From Scatosoma sp045645245 (GTDB taxonomy: Bacteria; Bacillota; Clostridia; Christensenellales; Borkfalkiaceae): DNA of 31,369 nucleotides. The position numbers and the translations under genes were made by a program. This document shows, piece after piece, positions 23,831-31,368 of this stretch. The DNA lies in contig JAZRIK010000076.1 in assembly GCA_045645245.1 (NCBI GenBank), forward strand, positions 1-31,369, in the 5' to 3' direction. The notes below the pieces were generated by a model. That model searched no databases. It was not told the DNA's origin and worked only from the letters and a program-made list of their open reading frames with translations. Numbering within the stretch: position 1 is the stretch's first letter; each line of letters opens with the position of its first letter.

Positions 23831-23877
23831 TTTGTATCTTTCCTTGCTATAAAAGGTTTTTCTGTGGTTGATAACGT

Positions 23878-25899
23878 TTACGCTTTTACCGTCACCGCGT
23901 AGAGTAAAGGCGTGTTGGCGTCCGTTTTATCGATACGGATACGCACGGCATCGCTGTCCGCTTGATGGATAAACGTGTATTCTTTCTTGCCCGTAATGTC
24001 TTCGCGAACGTTATATACCTTGTCGCCAACGGTAATTTGTACGTTGAGCGTAGGCGTTGCGCTTGCAAGCGTAAGCGTAATTTTGTTTTCCTTGCCTTTA
24101 AGCGTTTTTACTTCGTACGAGAACCAGCCGTGCGCGTTGATTTGACTCCACTTCATACCCGCGCGGTTGCCGGGGATTCGGCATTGTTCGCCGCCCAAGA
24201 GCAGCGTGTCGCTAAAATTGACTTCTTTCATCAGCTTATGCCCTTCGCAAGCGCTGCCGCAAAGGATATAATCGACGAGCTCGCCGCGGTTTTTCATCGC
24301 CGCAAACGCCGTCTTTTCCGCTTCGAAGCATTGCATTAAAATACTGCAAAAATCGCTGTCCGTCTTATCCTTGCCCGCAAGGTGTCCGCACGCGCCGTAG
24401 AAGTTGTAATACTGTTCGCCCAGCTCCGCTTTGCCTTCTGCGTTGATGGCGTTGATGGATTCCACGCAAGCACGCAAGTCGGTTTCGTATTTGCTTTCGC
24501 CCGTTTCAAAATATTTGGTATATGCAAACAGCGTATAGGCAAGCTCTTTCCAAAGCTTGGCTACCAAGTCAAGGTTTCTAAACTTCACGTAAAGTTTTTG
24601 ATACTCGGTTTCGCTCATTTGCCCTTGCAACGCTTTTACTGCGTCAAACAGCTCGGTGGCTTCCTTGGCCGCTTCTTCCTTTTCTTTGAGCAAATCTGCA
24701 ATACTGCCGCGTTGCCAGCCGATGGGAATAAACCATTCGCCCGACGCAATTTCGCATTTTTCTTTCATAATTTCGAACAGGAAATGGTTTTTCACGTGGT
24801 TGACTTCGGGGAAGTTGCTGCCTTGCGTGAAGTAATAGCCGTTGAGATAGAAAATCTTCTTTTGGTTTTCTTCCGTTTTTTCCATAATGTCGCGTACCGC
24901 TTTGCCTGCCTTGCCGTAGCGGTCGGCAAAGAATTTATCCAGCTCTTCGTCCACGTCTTTGCCATTCAAAAGCGCGTAGGTGACGATTAAGTTGGATTCG
25001 TTTACGCTGTCAAACGGGTGCGAATAGTCGCGATCCACGCGCAAAACGAAGCCGTGATGGGGGAATTCGTTGCAGTAATGGTATTTATGTACGATATGCT
25101 CTCTAAACATAATGGGCAGCTTGCCCTTGCCGAAATATTCGCCGAATACGTCCCCTTCTACGATGAACGGATTGCCCGTAATTTCCTTAAAGAAATCGTT
25201 ATCGGGCAGGGAAAGCGACCAGTCGAATTTCGTCCACTTATCCATAACCTGCATTTCAGGCGAAATTTCTTCGTACGCTTTGAGCATCATTTGTTGGTCT
25301 TCCGCTACCGACGCGAACGGGCGCACGATCAATTCTTTGCCAAGCGCTTTGCATTGATCGTATAACGTTTTCGTCACGAGTTTTACGCGCGCAATTTTGT
25401 CCAGCTTTTGATTTTTTAATTTCAAAAGGGGAATTTTCGTTTCGTGCAACGTCAAAATAACGCCGTCCATCTTCGGATACGCCGCGAAAAAGTCGATAAT
25501 TTTATGCTCTAAATAATCTTTTACGATGGGGTGCGATACTTCGATATCCCCGTTTTCGTTCAATACTTCGGGGAACGCCTTACCAAACGCATACGGCAAA
25601 TCCAACTCGTGATGCCACATATACGTTTTCACGCCTGCCGCGTGCGTAATTTCCAGCGCTTCGTTCACTACTTCCATACACATATTGACGTAGTCCATAT
25701 CCTTTTCGTTATTGAACTGCGCGTATTTTCTGCTCGGCGTCATACCGTCGAGATTGCCTTTCACGCCGTCGTGAATAGGTCCCGTGATTTGCACATGGTT
25801 ATAGCCGTATTTTACCGCATAACGCATACAATAAAGCAAATATTCTCTTTCCACTTCGTCGGGGTTGACAATCGAAATACCTTTTACGTAATTTTCCAT
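23878..25899 (-). CDS. GH67-like TIM-barrel glycoside-hydrolase-type protein, unassigned
   Basis: A 673-residue protein without signal peptide or membrane segment, hence cytoplasmic. Residues about 1-330 look like a TIM barrel (GYNHVQITG, TYMWHHELDLP, MDGVILTLHET, ELIVRPFAS). The stretch EGDVFGEYFGKGKLP...HHGFVLRVDRDYSHPFDSVNESN...DKFFADRYG follows the order of the GH67 alpha-glucuronidase region QEY...G...GVANIGSD...HPFAQ, so I read it as a remote relative. E153 in TLHETK and D-containing VDRDYSHP are candidate acids. A helical middle and a C-terminal beta domain (about 590-673) follow. Substrate unknown; no sugar transporter or other glycosidase is nearby. First gene of the IorAB/LuxS run, with its own promoter and a ribosome site AGGAG. 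Confidence 0.5.
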   Translation of the reverse strand: MENYVKGISIVNPDEVEREYLLYCMRYAVKYGYNHVQITGPIHDGVKGNLDGMTPSRKYAQFNNEKDMDYVNMCMEVVNEALEITHAAGVKTYMWHHELDLPYAFGKAFPEVLNENGDIEVSHPIVKDYLEHKIIDFFAAYPKMDGVILTLHETKIPLLKLKNQKLDKIARVKLVTKTLYDQCKALGKELIVRPFASVAEDQQMMLKAYEEISPEMQVMDKWTKFDWSLSLPDNDFFKEITGNPFIVEGDVFGEYFGKGKLPIMFREHIVHKYHYCNEFPHHGFVLRVDRDYSHPFDSVNESNLIVTYALLNGKDVDEELDKFFADRYGKAGKAVRDIMEKTEENQKKIFYLNGYYFTQGSNFPEVNHVKNHFLFEIMKEKCEIASGEWFIPIGWQRGSIADLLKEKEEAAKEATELFDAVKALQGQMSETEYQKLYVKFRNLDLVAKLWKELAYTLFAYTKYFETGESKYETDLRACVESINAINAEGKAELGEQYYNFYGACGHLAGKDKTDSDFCSILMQCFEAEKTAFAAMKNRGELVDYILCGSACEGHKLMKEVNFSDTLLLGGEQCRIPGNRAGMKWSQINAHGWFSYEVKTLKGKENKITLTLASATPTLNVQITVGDKVYNVREDITGKKEYTFIHQADSDAVRIRIDKTDANTPLLYAVTVKA

Positions 25900-25948
25900 A
25901 ATTCTTTTTCTTCGCTCCTAAAAAACTACAATTTTGCATTGTAAGGGT

Positions 25949-25977
25949 ATTATAGCATATACGATAGATAAAATCAA
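25949..25977 (-). promoter_or_regulatory. Promoter of the GH67-like / iorAB / paaK / luxS gene run
   Basis: On minus, -35 TTGATT (25972-25977), 17 bp, -10 TATAAT (25949-25954); the leader is about 40 bases. It is the only convincing promoter before 18602, and gaps between the eight genes are 1-47 bases. Confidence 0.78.
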
Positions 25978-26008
25978 CAAAATCTTACGGTATTTATTTT
26001 GTAAAAAT

Positions 26009-26035
26009 AAAAAACCGCGAAAAAATCTTCGCGGT
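26009..26035 (-). terminator. Rho-independent terminator after the RluA-type gene
   Basis: The 8-bp perfect stem ACCGCGAA (26014-26021) / TTCGCGGT (26028-26035) is followed in the minus direction by six T, one A and five more T. It isolates the YhcH-rhomboid-RluA operon from the following promoter. Confidence 0.88.
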
Positions 26036-26067
26036 CGTACGGTTTTTGTGGTTTTTAAGCGTTATTT

Positions 26068-27054
26068 TTATTTTTGAAAGAGTGTTCTAAACGCCGCGGG
26101 CAGCGGTGCGCGGAAAGAGATAATTTCTTTGGTAATCGGGTGCATAAATTCCAGCGCGGACGCGTGCAAGCCCAAACGCTCCAACGGGTTTTTCGTGTGT
26201 CCGTATTTATCGTCGCCCACAATCGAATGCCCTTTGTCTTTCAAATGCACGCGAATTTGATTTTTCCTGCCCGTGTCGATTTTTACCCGCAAAAGCGAAT
26301 AATCGGGCGTTTCCTTTTGCACTTCGTAATGGGTAATTGCCTTTTGCCCCGTCGGGTCGTTTGTCGAATAGGTCAAATTGTTTTTGTTTTCTTTCAAATA
26401 CGAAATAATCGTGCCTGTTTTTTGCTCGAAAACGCCTTCGGCAACCGCGTAGTATTCTCGCAAAGAAACCAGCTCGTTCCAGTGCATTTTCAGCATCGAA
26501 TGCAGCTTGATATTTTTTGCAAACACAAGCACGCCGCTCGTTTCCTTATCGATACGGTGCAGTACGTACGGACGCACGTTTTTGCCCTGCGAAGATAAGT
26601 ATTCCGCCGCGTAAAAATACGCGCTTTCGGTGTCTTTATCGCTTTCCACCGACAATAAGCCCGCGGGCTTGTCGATTGCCAAAAAATCGTCGTCTTCAAA
26701 GATGATTTTGACCACCTTCGGTTGTGTGGGTTTGCTTGTTTGCGCTTGTTTTTTCAGCGGCTTTCTCGCGGTAGCCGCGCCGCCTTGCACCGACGTTTTG
26801 GCAATTTTTACTTCGTCGTCTTTGGCAAGCGGAAAATCGAACTGCGTGACGACGCCGCCGTTGACGAGTACTTGGCGTTTAGCAAGCAACGTTTTTACGT
26901 TGTTGCGCGAAGTGGCGCATTTTTTTAACAAAAACGCAAGCAGGGTATCGCTATACCCCACCTTATACGTCGCCGTATATACGGGCGCAGTTTTGCGTTC
27001 GTCGCGTACCTGCCCCCATCCTTTTTCATTTTTTCTATCGTAATTTCTTCTCAT
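26068..27054 (-). CDS. RluA family RNA pseudouridine synthase
   Basis: A 328-residue enzyme that converts uridine to pseudouridine in rRNA or tRNA. An S4 RNA-binding domain (about 37-85, LKKCATSRNNVKTLLAKRQVLVNG) leads, through a Lys/Thr/Gln-rich linker (about 92-113), to the catalytic domain with the motif HRIDKETSG (166-174, catalytic D169) and the downstream GRKNQIRVHLKDKGHSIVGDDKYG. HRLD is more usual; Ile replaces Leu. Family members include RluC, RluD and YjbO types and the target site cannot be assigned. It is eight bases after the rhomboid-like gene, with AAGGAA as ribosome site. Confidence 0.93.
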   Translation of the reverse strand: MRRNYDRKNEKGWGQVRDERKTAPVYTATYKVGYSDTLLAFLLKKCATSRNNVKTLLAKRQVLVNGGVVTQFDFPLAKDDEVKIAKTSVQGGAATARKPLKKQAQTSKPTQPKVVKIIFEDDDFLAIDKPAGLLSVESDKDTESAYFYAAEYLSSQGKNVRPYVLHRIDKETSGVLVFAKNIKLHSMLKMHWNELVSLREYYAVAEGVFEQKTGTIISYLKENKNNLTYSTNDPTGQKAITHYEVQKETPDYSLLRVKIDTGRKNQIRVHLKDKGHSIVGDDKYGHTKNPLERLGLHASALEFMHPITKEIISFRAPLPAAFRTLFQK

Positions 27055-27062
27055 AATTTTCC

Positions 27063-27749
27063 TTATAACTCAAAGGGATAATCGTCGCTATCTTTTCTTT
27101 GCGTTTGTTTTTTCCACTTGCGCCGTCTATGCCAAGCTTTGATTTTTTGAATGGGATACCGCCAAAAGAACAGCGCAATATTCAGCATAGCCACCAGCAA
27201 AGCAATACGCGCCGCCCAGCTTGATAAAACAAAAATAATCACCAAGCCGACGACGTCTATCAAAGCAAGCCATTTCATCTTGATAGGAATAAAGAAGAAC
27301 AGCAAAACCTGATGGTCGGGATATAAAATCGCAAACGCCAAAAACAGCGACAGATGCAAATATTCGGTTGTGGCATAGCCGGTGATAAACCCAGACCCGA
27401 TAGAGCAAAGCACGCCGCAAAAATAAAACGCGTTGAACTTAAACGAGCCCCACTCGCTTTCCAGCGTATTGCCGATCAGCCAGTAAAAATACATCGAAAC
27501 GGCAAAGGTGAATAAGCTCCACTGTTGCGGCACGAATACGAAGGTCAAAACGCGCCAAATTTGTCCTTGTAAAATCAGCGCTTTATCAAAATATAAATAC
27601 GTGGATACGCTAAATTGCGTTGCCGTATATACCGTCGTATCAAAAAGCCAAACGAGCGCCGTCCCGATAACGATAATCGTCATCAGGTTTCTTATCGCGT
27701 ACCGTCCCAGCTTTCTATTGAGCTTATCAAGCAAAGTATTCTCGTACAT
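27063..27749 (-). CDS. Rhomboid-like membrane protein without protease catalytic residues
   Basis: A 228-residue protein with about six membrane segments and a strongly basic C-terminal tail (AWHRRRKWKKQTQRK). The rhomboid-specific L1-loop motif is present (GQIWRVLTFVFVP, W65-R66), as is a following FYWLIGNTLESEWGSFKF segment similar to the rhomboid TM2-TM3 region. However, TM4 lacks the GxSG serine motif (it reads LHLSLFLAFAILYP), and no TM6 catalytic His is apparent. It is thus probably a rhomboid or Derlin-like pseudoprotease. It is the middle gene of a three-gene operon with YhcH and RluA-type genes. Family assignment is by motif reading and is not certain. Confidence 0.7.
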   Translation of the reverse strand: MYENTLLDKLNRKLGRYAIRNLMTIIVIGTALVWLFDTTVYTATQFSVSTYLYFDKALILQGQIWRVLTFVFVPQQWSLFTFAVSMYFYWLIGNTLESEWGSFKFNAFYFCGVLCSIGSGFITGYATTEYLHLSLFLAFAILYPDHQVLLFFFIPIKMKWLALIDVVGLVIIFVLSSWAARIALLVAMLNIALFFWRYPIQKIKAWHRRRKWKKQTQRKDSDDYPFEL

Positions 27750-27770
27750 GGTTGCCCCGTTTTGTTTTTT

Positions 27771-28220
27771 TTACTTATTTTGGTATCTGATTTTGATAAC
27801 CGCTTTTTTAATCGTTTTCGAGCCGTTTACCGCACAGCCGGGCAGGTGTGCTTCGTTGGGATACAGCACGACCCCTTCGCCCGTTTTATAATCTACCTCG
27901 TCCGCGCTCGTCCATTTGTAAAAGCTGCGGTCTTTCTTTTCGTCGTATTCTTGCCCAAGTTCAAGCGGCGTTTTGTCCGTGTAATAGATTTTTTCTTCGC
28001 CGTCCAGCATAAATTGCACGTCCACGAATACCACGTGCGCTTCCATCATTTTCGTCGCTTCTTCGCTCGTTTCTACCGTAATAACGTTGATAAAACAATC
28101 GTCGCTGAATATGTATTTACCGCACTCGGTATCTTTATTCGCGCCCGCTAAAAAATCAAGCGCTTCTTGCGGCAGGTCAAAGTATTTAGTCAATTCTTGA
28201 TAGCTTGTAATTTTAATCAT
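27771..28220 (-). CDS. YhcH/YjgK/YiaL (TabA/EbgC) family protein
   Basis: A 149-residue cupin-like beta-sandwich protein. Family landmarks are visible: AHVVFVDVQFMLDGEEKIYY in the middle (normally EAHR..IDIQ..L.GEE), and LYPNEAHLPGCAVNG near residues 120-134, with the conserved His of the metal site. Members are linked to sialic acid, galactoside or gulonate metabolism and biofilm (TabA); the biochemical role is not settled. It is the first gene of its operon, with its own promoter (28263-28291) and an AGGAG ribosome site. No sugar pathway gene is adjacent. Confidence 0.88.
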   Translation of the reverse strand: MIKITSYQELTKYFDLPQEALDFLAGANKDTECGKYIFSDDCFINVITVETSEEATKMMEAHVVFVDVQFMLDGEEKIYYTDKTPLELGQEYDEKKDRSFYKWTSADEVDYKTGEGVVLYPNEAHLPGCAVNGSKTIKKAVIKIRYQNK

Positions 28221-28262
28221 AATGATTCTCCTATAAAATGGATTTTTCCTTTATCCGTTTTA

Positions 28263-28291
28263 ATTATACCATATTCTTATATAAAAGTCAC
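28263..28291 (-). promoter_or_regulatory. Promoter of the YhcH-rhomboid-RluA operon
   Basis: On minus, -35 GTGACT (28286-28291), 17 bp, -10 TATAAT (28263-28268). It lies between the preceding terminator and the YhcH ATG, with a leader of about 38 bases. Confidence 0.68.
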
Positions 28292-28332
28292 TACATTTCG
28301 CAAAATTTCTCAAACGGCTTTTTTATACACGC

Positions 28333-28369
28333 AAAAAACGGGCGACTGGCAAATTTCCACTCGCTCGTT
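28333..28369 (-). terminator. Rho-independent terminator after the ABC transporter-YerC operon
   Basis: A 13-position stem with two mismatches (AACGAGCGAGTGG against CCAGTCGCCCGTT) surrounds an AAATTTG loop and is followed in the minus direction by six T (A28333-A28338 on plus). The 17 bases 28321-28337 are identical to those at the ligA terminator (11947-11963). Confidence 0.8.
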
Positions 28370-28387
28370 GATTGATTTTACCGCTTT

Positions 28388-28669
28388 TTACAGCTTTTTA
28401 ATAATTTGCTGATACCCGCCGTCGCCGTAGCGCACGCATTTGGAAACTCTTGCAAGCGTTGCCGAAGAAATATCCGTTTCTTTTACCACTTCGTTATACG
28501 TTTTGCCCTGCAAAAGCATTTTTGCCGCGTACAAGCGCTGTCCCATAGCTTCCAACTCTTTAATCGTACACAAATCGTCTAAAAAAGTCTCCGCTTCTTC
28601 CACCGTTTGCAATGCCACGAACGCCTTGCAAAGCTCCATTTTCATCGTTTTGTCGTTTTTTAACGTCAT
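28388..28669 (-). CDS. YerC/YecD family TrpR-like transcriptional regulator
   Basis: A 93-residue helical DNA-binding protein of the TrpR superfamily, YerC/YecD subgroup. The conserved core is seen: FLDDLCTIKELEAMGQRLYAAKMLLQGKTYNEVVKETDISSATLARVSKCVRYGDGGY, in which TYNEVVKETDISSATLARV is the helix-turn-helix. Ligand and targets of the subgroup are mostly unknown. It comes 26 bases after the ABC ATPase gene, before the operon terminator, so it probably shares its transcript and may regulate it in response to an amino acid. A downstream ATG (M9) is an alternative start; AAGGG precedes the first. Confidence 0.9.
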   Translation of the reverse strand: MTLKNDKTMKMELCKAFVALQTVEEAETFLDDLCTIKELEAMGQRLYAAKMLLQGKTYNEVVKETDISSATLARVSKCVRYGDGGYQQIIKKL

Positions 28670-28695
28670 TTTCCCTTACCCCTTATCTATACTTT

Positions 28696-29496
28696 TTATT
28701 CTGCTTTCGCAAAAAATAATTTCGTTTTTTCCTTTGTCGGCGCGTCGAAAATTTCCGTCGGCGTGCCCATTTCTTCAATGACGCCGTCCGCCATAAAAAT
28801 TACTTTATCTGATACGCTACGCGCAAACTCCATTTCGTGCGTGACGATAATCATCGTCCTGCCTTCGTCGCGCAAGCCCTTGATTACCTTTAATACTTCC
28901 CCTGTAAGCTCTGGGTCGAGTGCGCTGGTCGGCTCGTCAAAGCACAAAATATCGGGCGAGAGTGCTAACGCGCGCGCGATGGCTACCCGTTGCTGCTGAC
29001 CGCCCGACAGCGCGCAGGGATAATTGTTTAACTTATCCGCAAGCCCCACCCGCGTTAAGAGTGAAATTGCTACTTGCTCGTTTTCCTTCCGCAGGGCTTT
29101 CATTTGCTTTTTCCGCGCGAAAAAGCGTACGCCTTGTTTTTTCAATGCGCGTTCTGCACGCATATCCATCGCCAGCGTGACGTTTTCCGTTGCGGTATAT
29201 TGCGGAAATAAGTTAAAGTTTTGAAACACCATCCCAAACGTCAGCCGTTTTTCGCTGGATATATCCGATTTTTTATCGTCCGCCGTCGGGGGAAAGATAC
29301 ACTCTCCGTCCACCGTAATACTGCCGCCATCCGCCCTTTCTAAAAAATTCAAACAGCGCAAAAGCGTGGTTTTCCCATTCCCCGACGAACCGATAATAGA
29401 AACCACTTCGCCCTTTTCCATTTCAAAGGAAACGCCTTTCAAAACCGCGGTGTCGCCAAAATTTTTCCGTAAGTTTTTTACTTCCAAAAACGCCAT
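28696..29496 (-). CDS. Polar amino acid ABC transporter ATP-binding protein (GlnQ/HisP type)
   Basis: A 266-residue ABC ATPase. Walker A GSSGNGKT is at 36-43, the Q-loop is in VFQNFNLFP, the signature is LSGGQQQR, Walker B is DILCFDEPTSALDPE, and the switch His is in IVTHEME. The spacing and the ALDPELTGEVLKVI context are typical of the polar amino acid uptake class. Between Q-loop and signature there is a basic insertion of about 20 residues (RALKKQGVRFFARKKQMKAL) not common in GlnQ. It is two bases from the permease stop and probably works as a dimer beneath the permease. Confidence 0.95.
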   Translation of the reverse strand: MAFLEVKNLRKNFGDTAVLKGVSFEMEKGEVVSIIGSSGNGKTTLLRCLNFLERADGGSITVDGECIFPPTADDKKSDISSEKRLTFGMVFQNFNLFPQYTATENVTLAMDMRAERALKKQGVRFFARKKQMKALRKENEQVAISLLTRVGLADKLNNYPCALSGGQQQRVAIARALALSPDILCFDEPTSALDPELTGEVLKVIKGLRDEGRTMIIVTHEMEFARSVSDKVIFMADGVIEEMGTPTEIFDAPTKEKTKLFFAKAE

Positions 29497-29498
29497 AA

Positions 29499-30185
29499 TT
29501 ACTCCCTATAATAGGATAATCTTTTTTCCAGCCCGCCGAGCGCTACGGTCAAGATACCGATAAAAATCAAATAGAACCCGCCTGCGTAGAATAACGGCCA
29601 AATGAGTCCGTCCAGCATCAATTCTTTTGCTTGGAAAATCAATTCGACAACGCCGATGGTCGTCGCAAGCGAAGTATCCTTAACAAGCGTTATAATTTCA
29701 TTGCTCATCGGGGGGATAATTCGCTTTACCACCTGCATAAATACTATTTTAACAAAAATTTGGCTTTTTGTCAAGCCGAGTACTTGCCCCGCTTCGTACT
29801 GACCGCTGGGGATCGATTGTATGCCCCCGCGGAAAATCTCGGAAAAATATGCCGCGTAGTTGATTGCAAACGCCACCAGCGCCGCGATAAAGCGCGTGCT
29901 GATCGTGCTATCAAACCACGCCCAGCCGGTATTCATTGACGGCCAGTTAAACAAATTCAGCAGCCCGGGAATATAAAAAATGACGAATATTTGCAGCATT
30001 AACGGCGTACCGCGTAAAACCCAAACGATTAGTTTGAAGAAAACGCGCAAAGGGGCAAACTTTGACATCGTGCAAAACGATATAAGCAGCCCCAATGGAA
30101 ACGCAAATATGAGCGTTAAAGCAAACAATAAAATAGACGTCGTAAACCCCGTGAATAACTCCTGAGTCACTTCTAAAAATTCCAT
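29499..30185 (-). CDS. Polar amino acid ABC transporter permease (HisM/GlnP type)
   Basis: A 228-residue membrane permease with about five segments. The N-terminal family pattern TGFTTSILLFALTLIFAFPLG and the WVLRGTPLMLQIF stretch are typical of the His/Glu/Gln/Arg/opine class; the EAA loop that contacts the ATPase is at YEAGQVLGLTKSQIFVKIVF. A single permease gene is present, so it should act as a homodimer. It is flanked within the operon by the binding protein gene (23 bases upstream) and the ATPase gene. Confidence 0.95.
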   Translation of the reverse strand: MEFLEVTQELFTGFTTSILLFALTLIFAFPLGLLISFCTMSKFAPLRVFFKLIVWVLRGTPLMLQIFVIFYIPGLLNLFNWPSMNTGWAWFDSTISTRFIAALVAFAINYAAYFSEIFRGGIQSIPSGQYEAGQVLGLTKSQIFVKIVFMQVVKRIIPPMSNEIITLVKDTSLATTIGVVELIFQAKELMLDGLIWPLFYAGGFYLIFIGILTVALGGLEKRLSYYRE

Positions 30186-30208
30186 TTTACAGTTCTGCCT
30201 TTTTGTAA

Positions 30209-31006
30209 TTATTCGGAAAGCGCGTCCGTATTTAACCCAACTTGATATTTTTCAGCAAGTGCAGTCATCGTGCCGTCCGCATATTTCTCTTTCAAGAATG
30301 CGTCAAGCAATGCCTTTAAGTCGCTGCCCTTTCTCAAACCAACCGCAAAAATTTCATCGCCGTAGCTTACGCCTTCTACAATTTTCAAGTTTGCGTATTC
30401 GCCTTTACCTACAACGCTTTGCGCCATCGTAATATCGATGATTGCAACGTCTGATTCACCCGATTTTACGTCGTTGAGCGCGTCGATTTGCGCCGTCAGC
30501 TGCGTCACGTTCGTCGCACCAATTTCTTGAGCAACCGTTGCGCCCGCACTGCCTTGTTCCACCGCAATTTCAGCGTTTTTCACTTGGTCTTTCGTCGTAA
30601 TTGCGCTGTCCGCTTTTACAACCGCTACTTGTGCGTTTTTCGCATACGAAACAGAGAAATCAATTTTTTCGCCCAGCTCGTCGCTTGCCGTCATACCGTT
30701 CCATACAAGGTCAATTTGACGGGAATCCAACTCCGCTACCTTGTTCGCCCAAGTAATGATAACGATTTGACAGTTAACGCCCAGCTCTTCAGCGAACATT
30801 TTCGCAAGCTCCGCGTCAAAACCCGTCCATTCGCCAGTTTCGCTATCCACGTAATCCATCGGCGGATAAACCGTGACCCCGACAACCAGCTTGCCCGCTT
30901 CTTGCACAGCTTCTTTGTCCGATTTGGCAGGATTACAGCTTGCAAATGCAAAAATGCCTACCACCATCGCCAACACCACCGATAAAACAGCTAAAATCTT
31001 TTTCAT
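30209..31006 (-). CDS. Amino acid ABC transporter substrate-binding lipoprotein
   Basis: A 265-residue family 3 extracellular solute-binding protein. A lipoprotein signal peptide (MKKILAVLSVVLAMVVGIFAF) ends at the lipobox FASC, with C24 as the lipidated residue. The mature part has the family opening VVGVTVYPPMDYVD...WTGFDAELAKMFAEELG, an amino acid carboxylate-binding WNGMTASDELGEKIDFSV stretch and EQGSAGATVAQE. Ligand specificity cannot be read with confidence. It is the first and probably most expressed gene of the importer operon, with a promoter at 31069-31097 and a good ribosome site (AAGGAG). Confidence 0.95.
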   Translation of the reverse strand: MKKILAVLSVVLAMVVGIFAFASCNPAKSDKEAVQEAGKLVVGVTVYPPMDYVDSETGEWTGFDAELAKMFAEELGVNCQIVIITWANKVAELDSRQIDLVWNGMTASDELGEKIDFSVSYAKNAQVAVVKADSAITTKDQVKNAEIAVEQGSAGATVAQEIGATNVTQLTAQIDALNDVKSGESDVAIIDITMAQSVVGKGEYANLKIVEGVSYGDEIFAVGLRKGSDLKALLDAFLKEKYADGTMTALAEKYQVGLNTDALSE

Positions 31007-31068
31007 AACGTACTCCTTCGAAGTAAAATCACTTTATCTCTTTACTTCACTAAATTATTTATGTGCCT

Positions 31069-31097
31069 ATTATACTTCATCTCGCTAAATTTGTAAA
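31069..31097 (-). promoter_or_regulatory. Promoter of the amino acid ABC importer operon
   Basis: On minus, -35 TTTACA (31092-31097), 17 bp, -10 TATAAT (31069-31074), with a leader of about 55 bases. I see no T-box or riboswitch in the leader. Confidence 0.78.
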
Positions 31098-31150
31098 GCG
31101 TTTTAACGTACTTTTTTGAAAAAAATTGAAAAAAATTTTTTTACGTAAAA

Positions 31151-31177
31151 AATAAGGCGAAACGTGCGTTCGCCTTA
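31151..31177 (-). terminator. Rho-independent terminator after the right-edge ORF
   Basis: The 9-bp perfect stem TAAGGCGAA (31153-31161) / TTCGCCTTA (31169-31177) is followed, in the minus direction, by a T-rich tract (ATTTTTTA). On plus no T-tract follows, so it serves a minus-strand gene entering from the right. Confidence 0.82.
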
Positions 31178-31206
31178 CTACATTATATATAAGTTTTTGG
31201 AGAATT

Positions 31207-31368
31207 TTATGCAAAAAAGTGCAAAATAATAATGATAATCGGCATAATTACACTAACGATAAGCAGCAACTTTAAATATTCTTTCCATTGTTCTATGGAA
31301 AATTTTGCATTTTTGCATTTTCTTTTGAGATATATAATAAGAGAAATAGGCGGTCTTTTTATTAGCAT
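31207..31368 (-). CDS. Small membrane ORF at the right edge, complete or C-terminal fragment
   Basis: A 53-codon frame with a basic N-terminal part (YLKRKCKNAKF) and a single hydrophobic C-terminal helix (LLLIVSVIMPIIIIILHFF). The terminator 30 bases downstream supports a real gene ending here. The first in-frame ATG is at 31366-31368, one base from the window edge, so it may be the end of a longer protein. I do not recognise it. Its AT-rich composition is unlike the neighbouring genes. Confidence 0.45.
   Translation of the reverse strand: MLIKRPPISLIIYLKRKCKNAKFSIEQWKEYLKLLLIVSVIMPIIIIILHFFA

Noticed and set aside
23831..23877. Possible promoter before iorA (TTATCA, 17 bp, TATAGC on minus)
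   Set aside because: Poor -10 match, and the start of transcription would fall in the ribosome site. Co-transcription with the upstream gene is simpler.
24382..24990. Plus-strand frame of 202 codons opposite the GH67-like gene
   Set aside because: Shadow frame; the minus frame covers the whole region without interruption and has a promoter and ribosome site.
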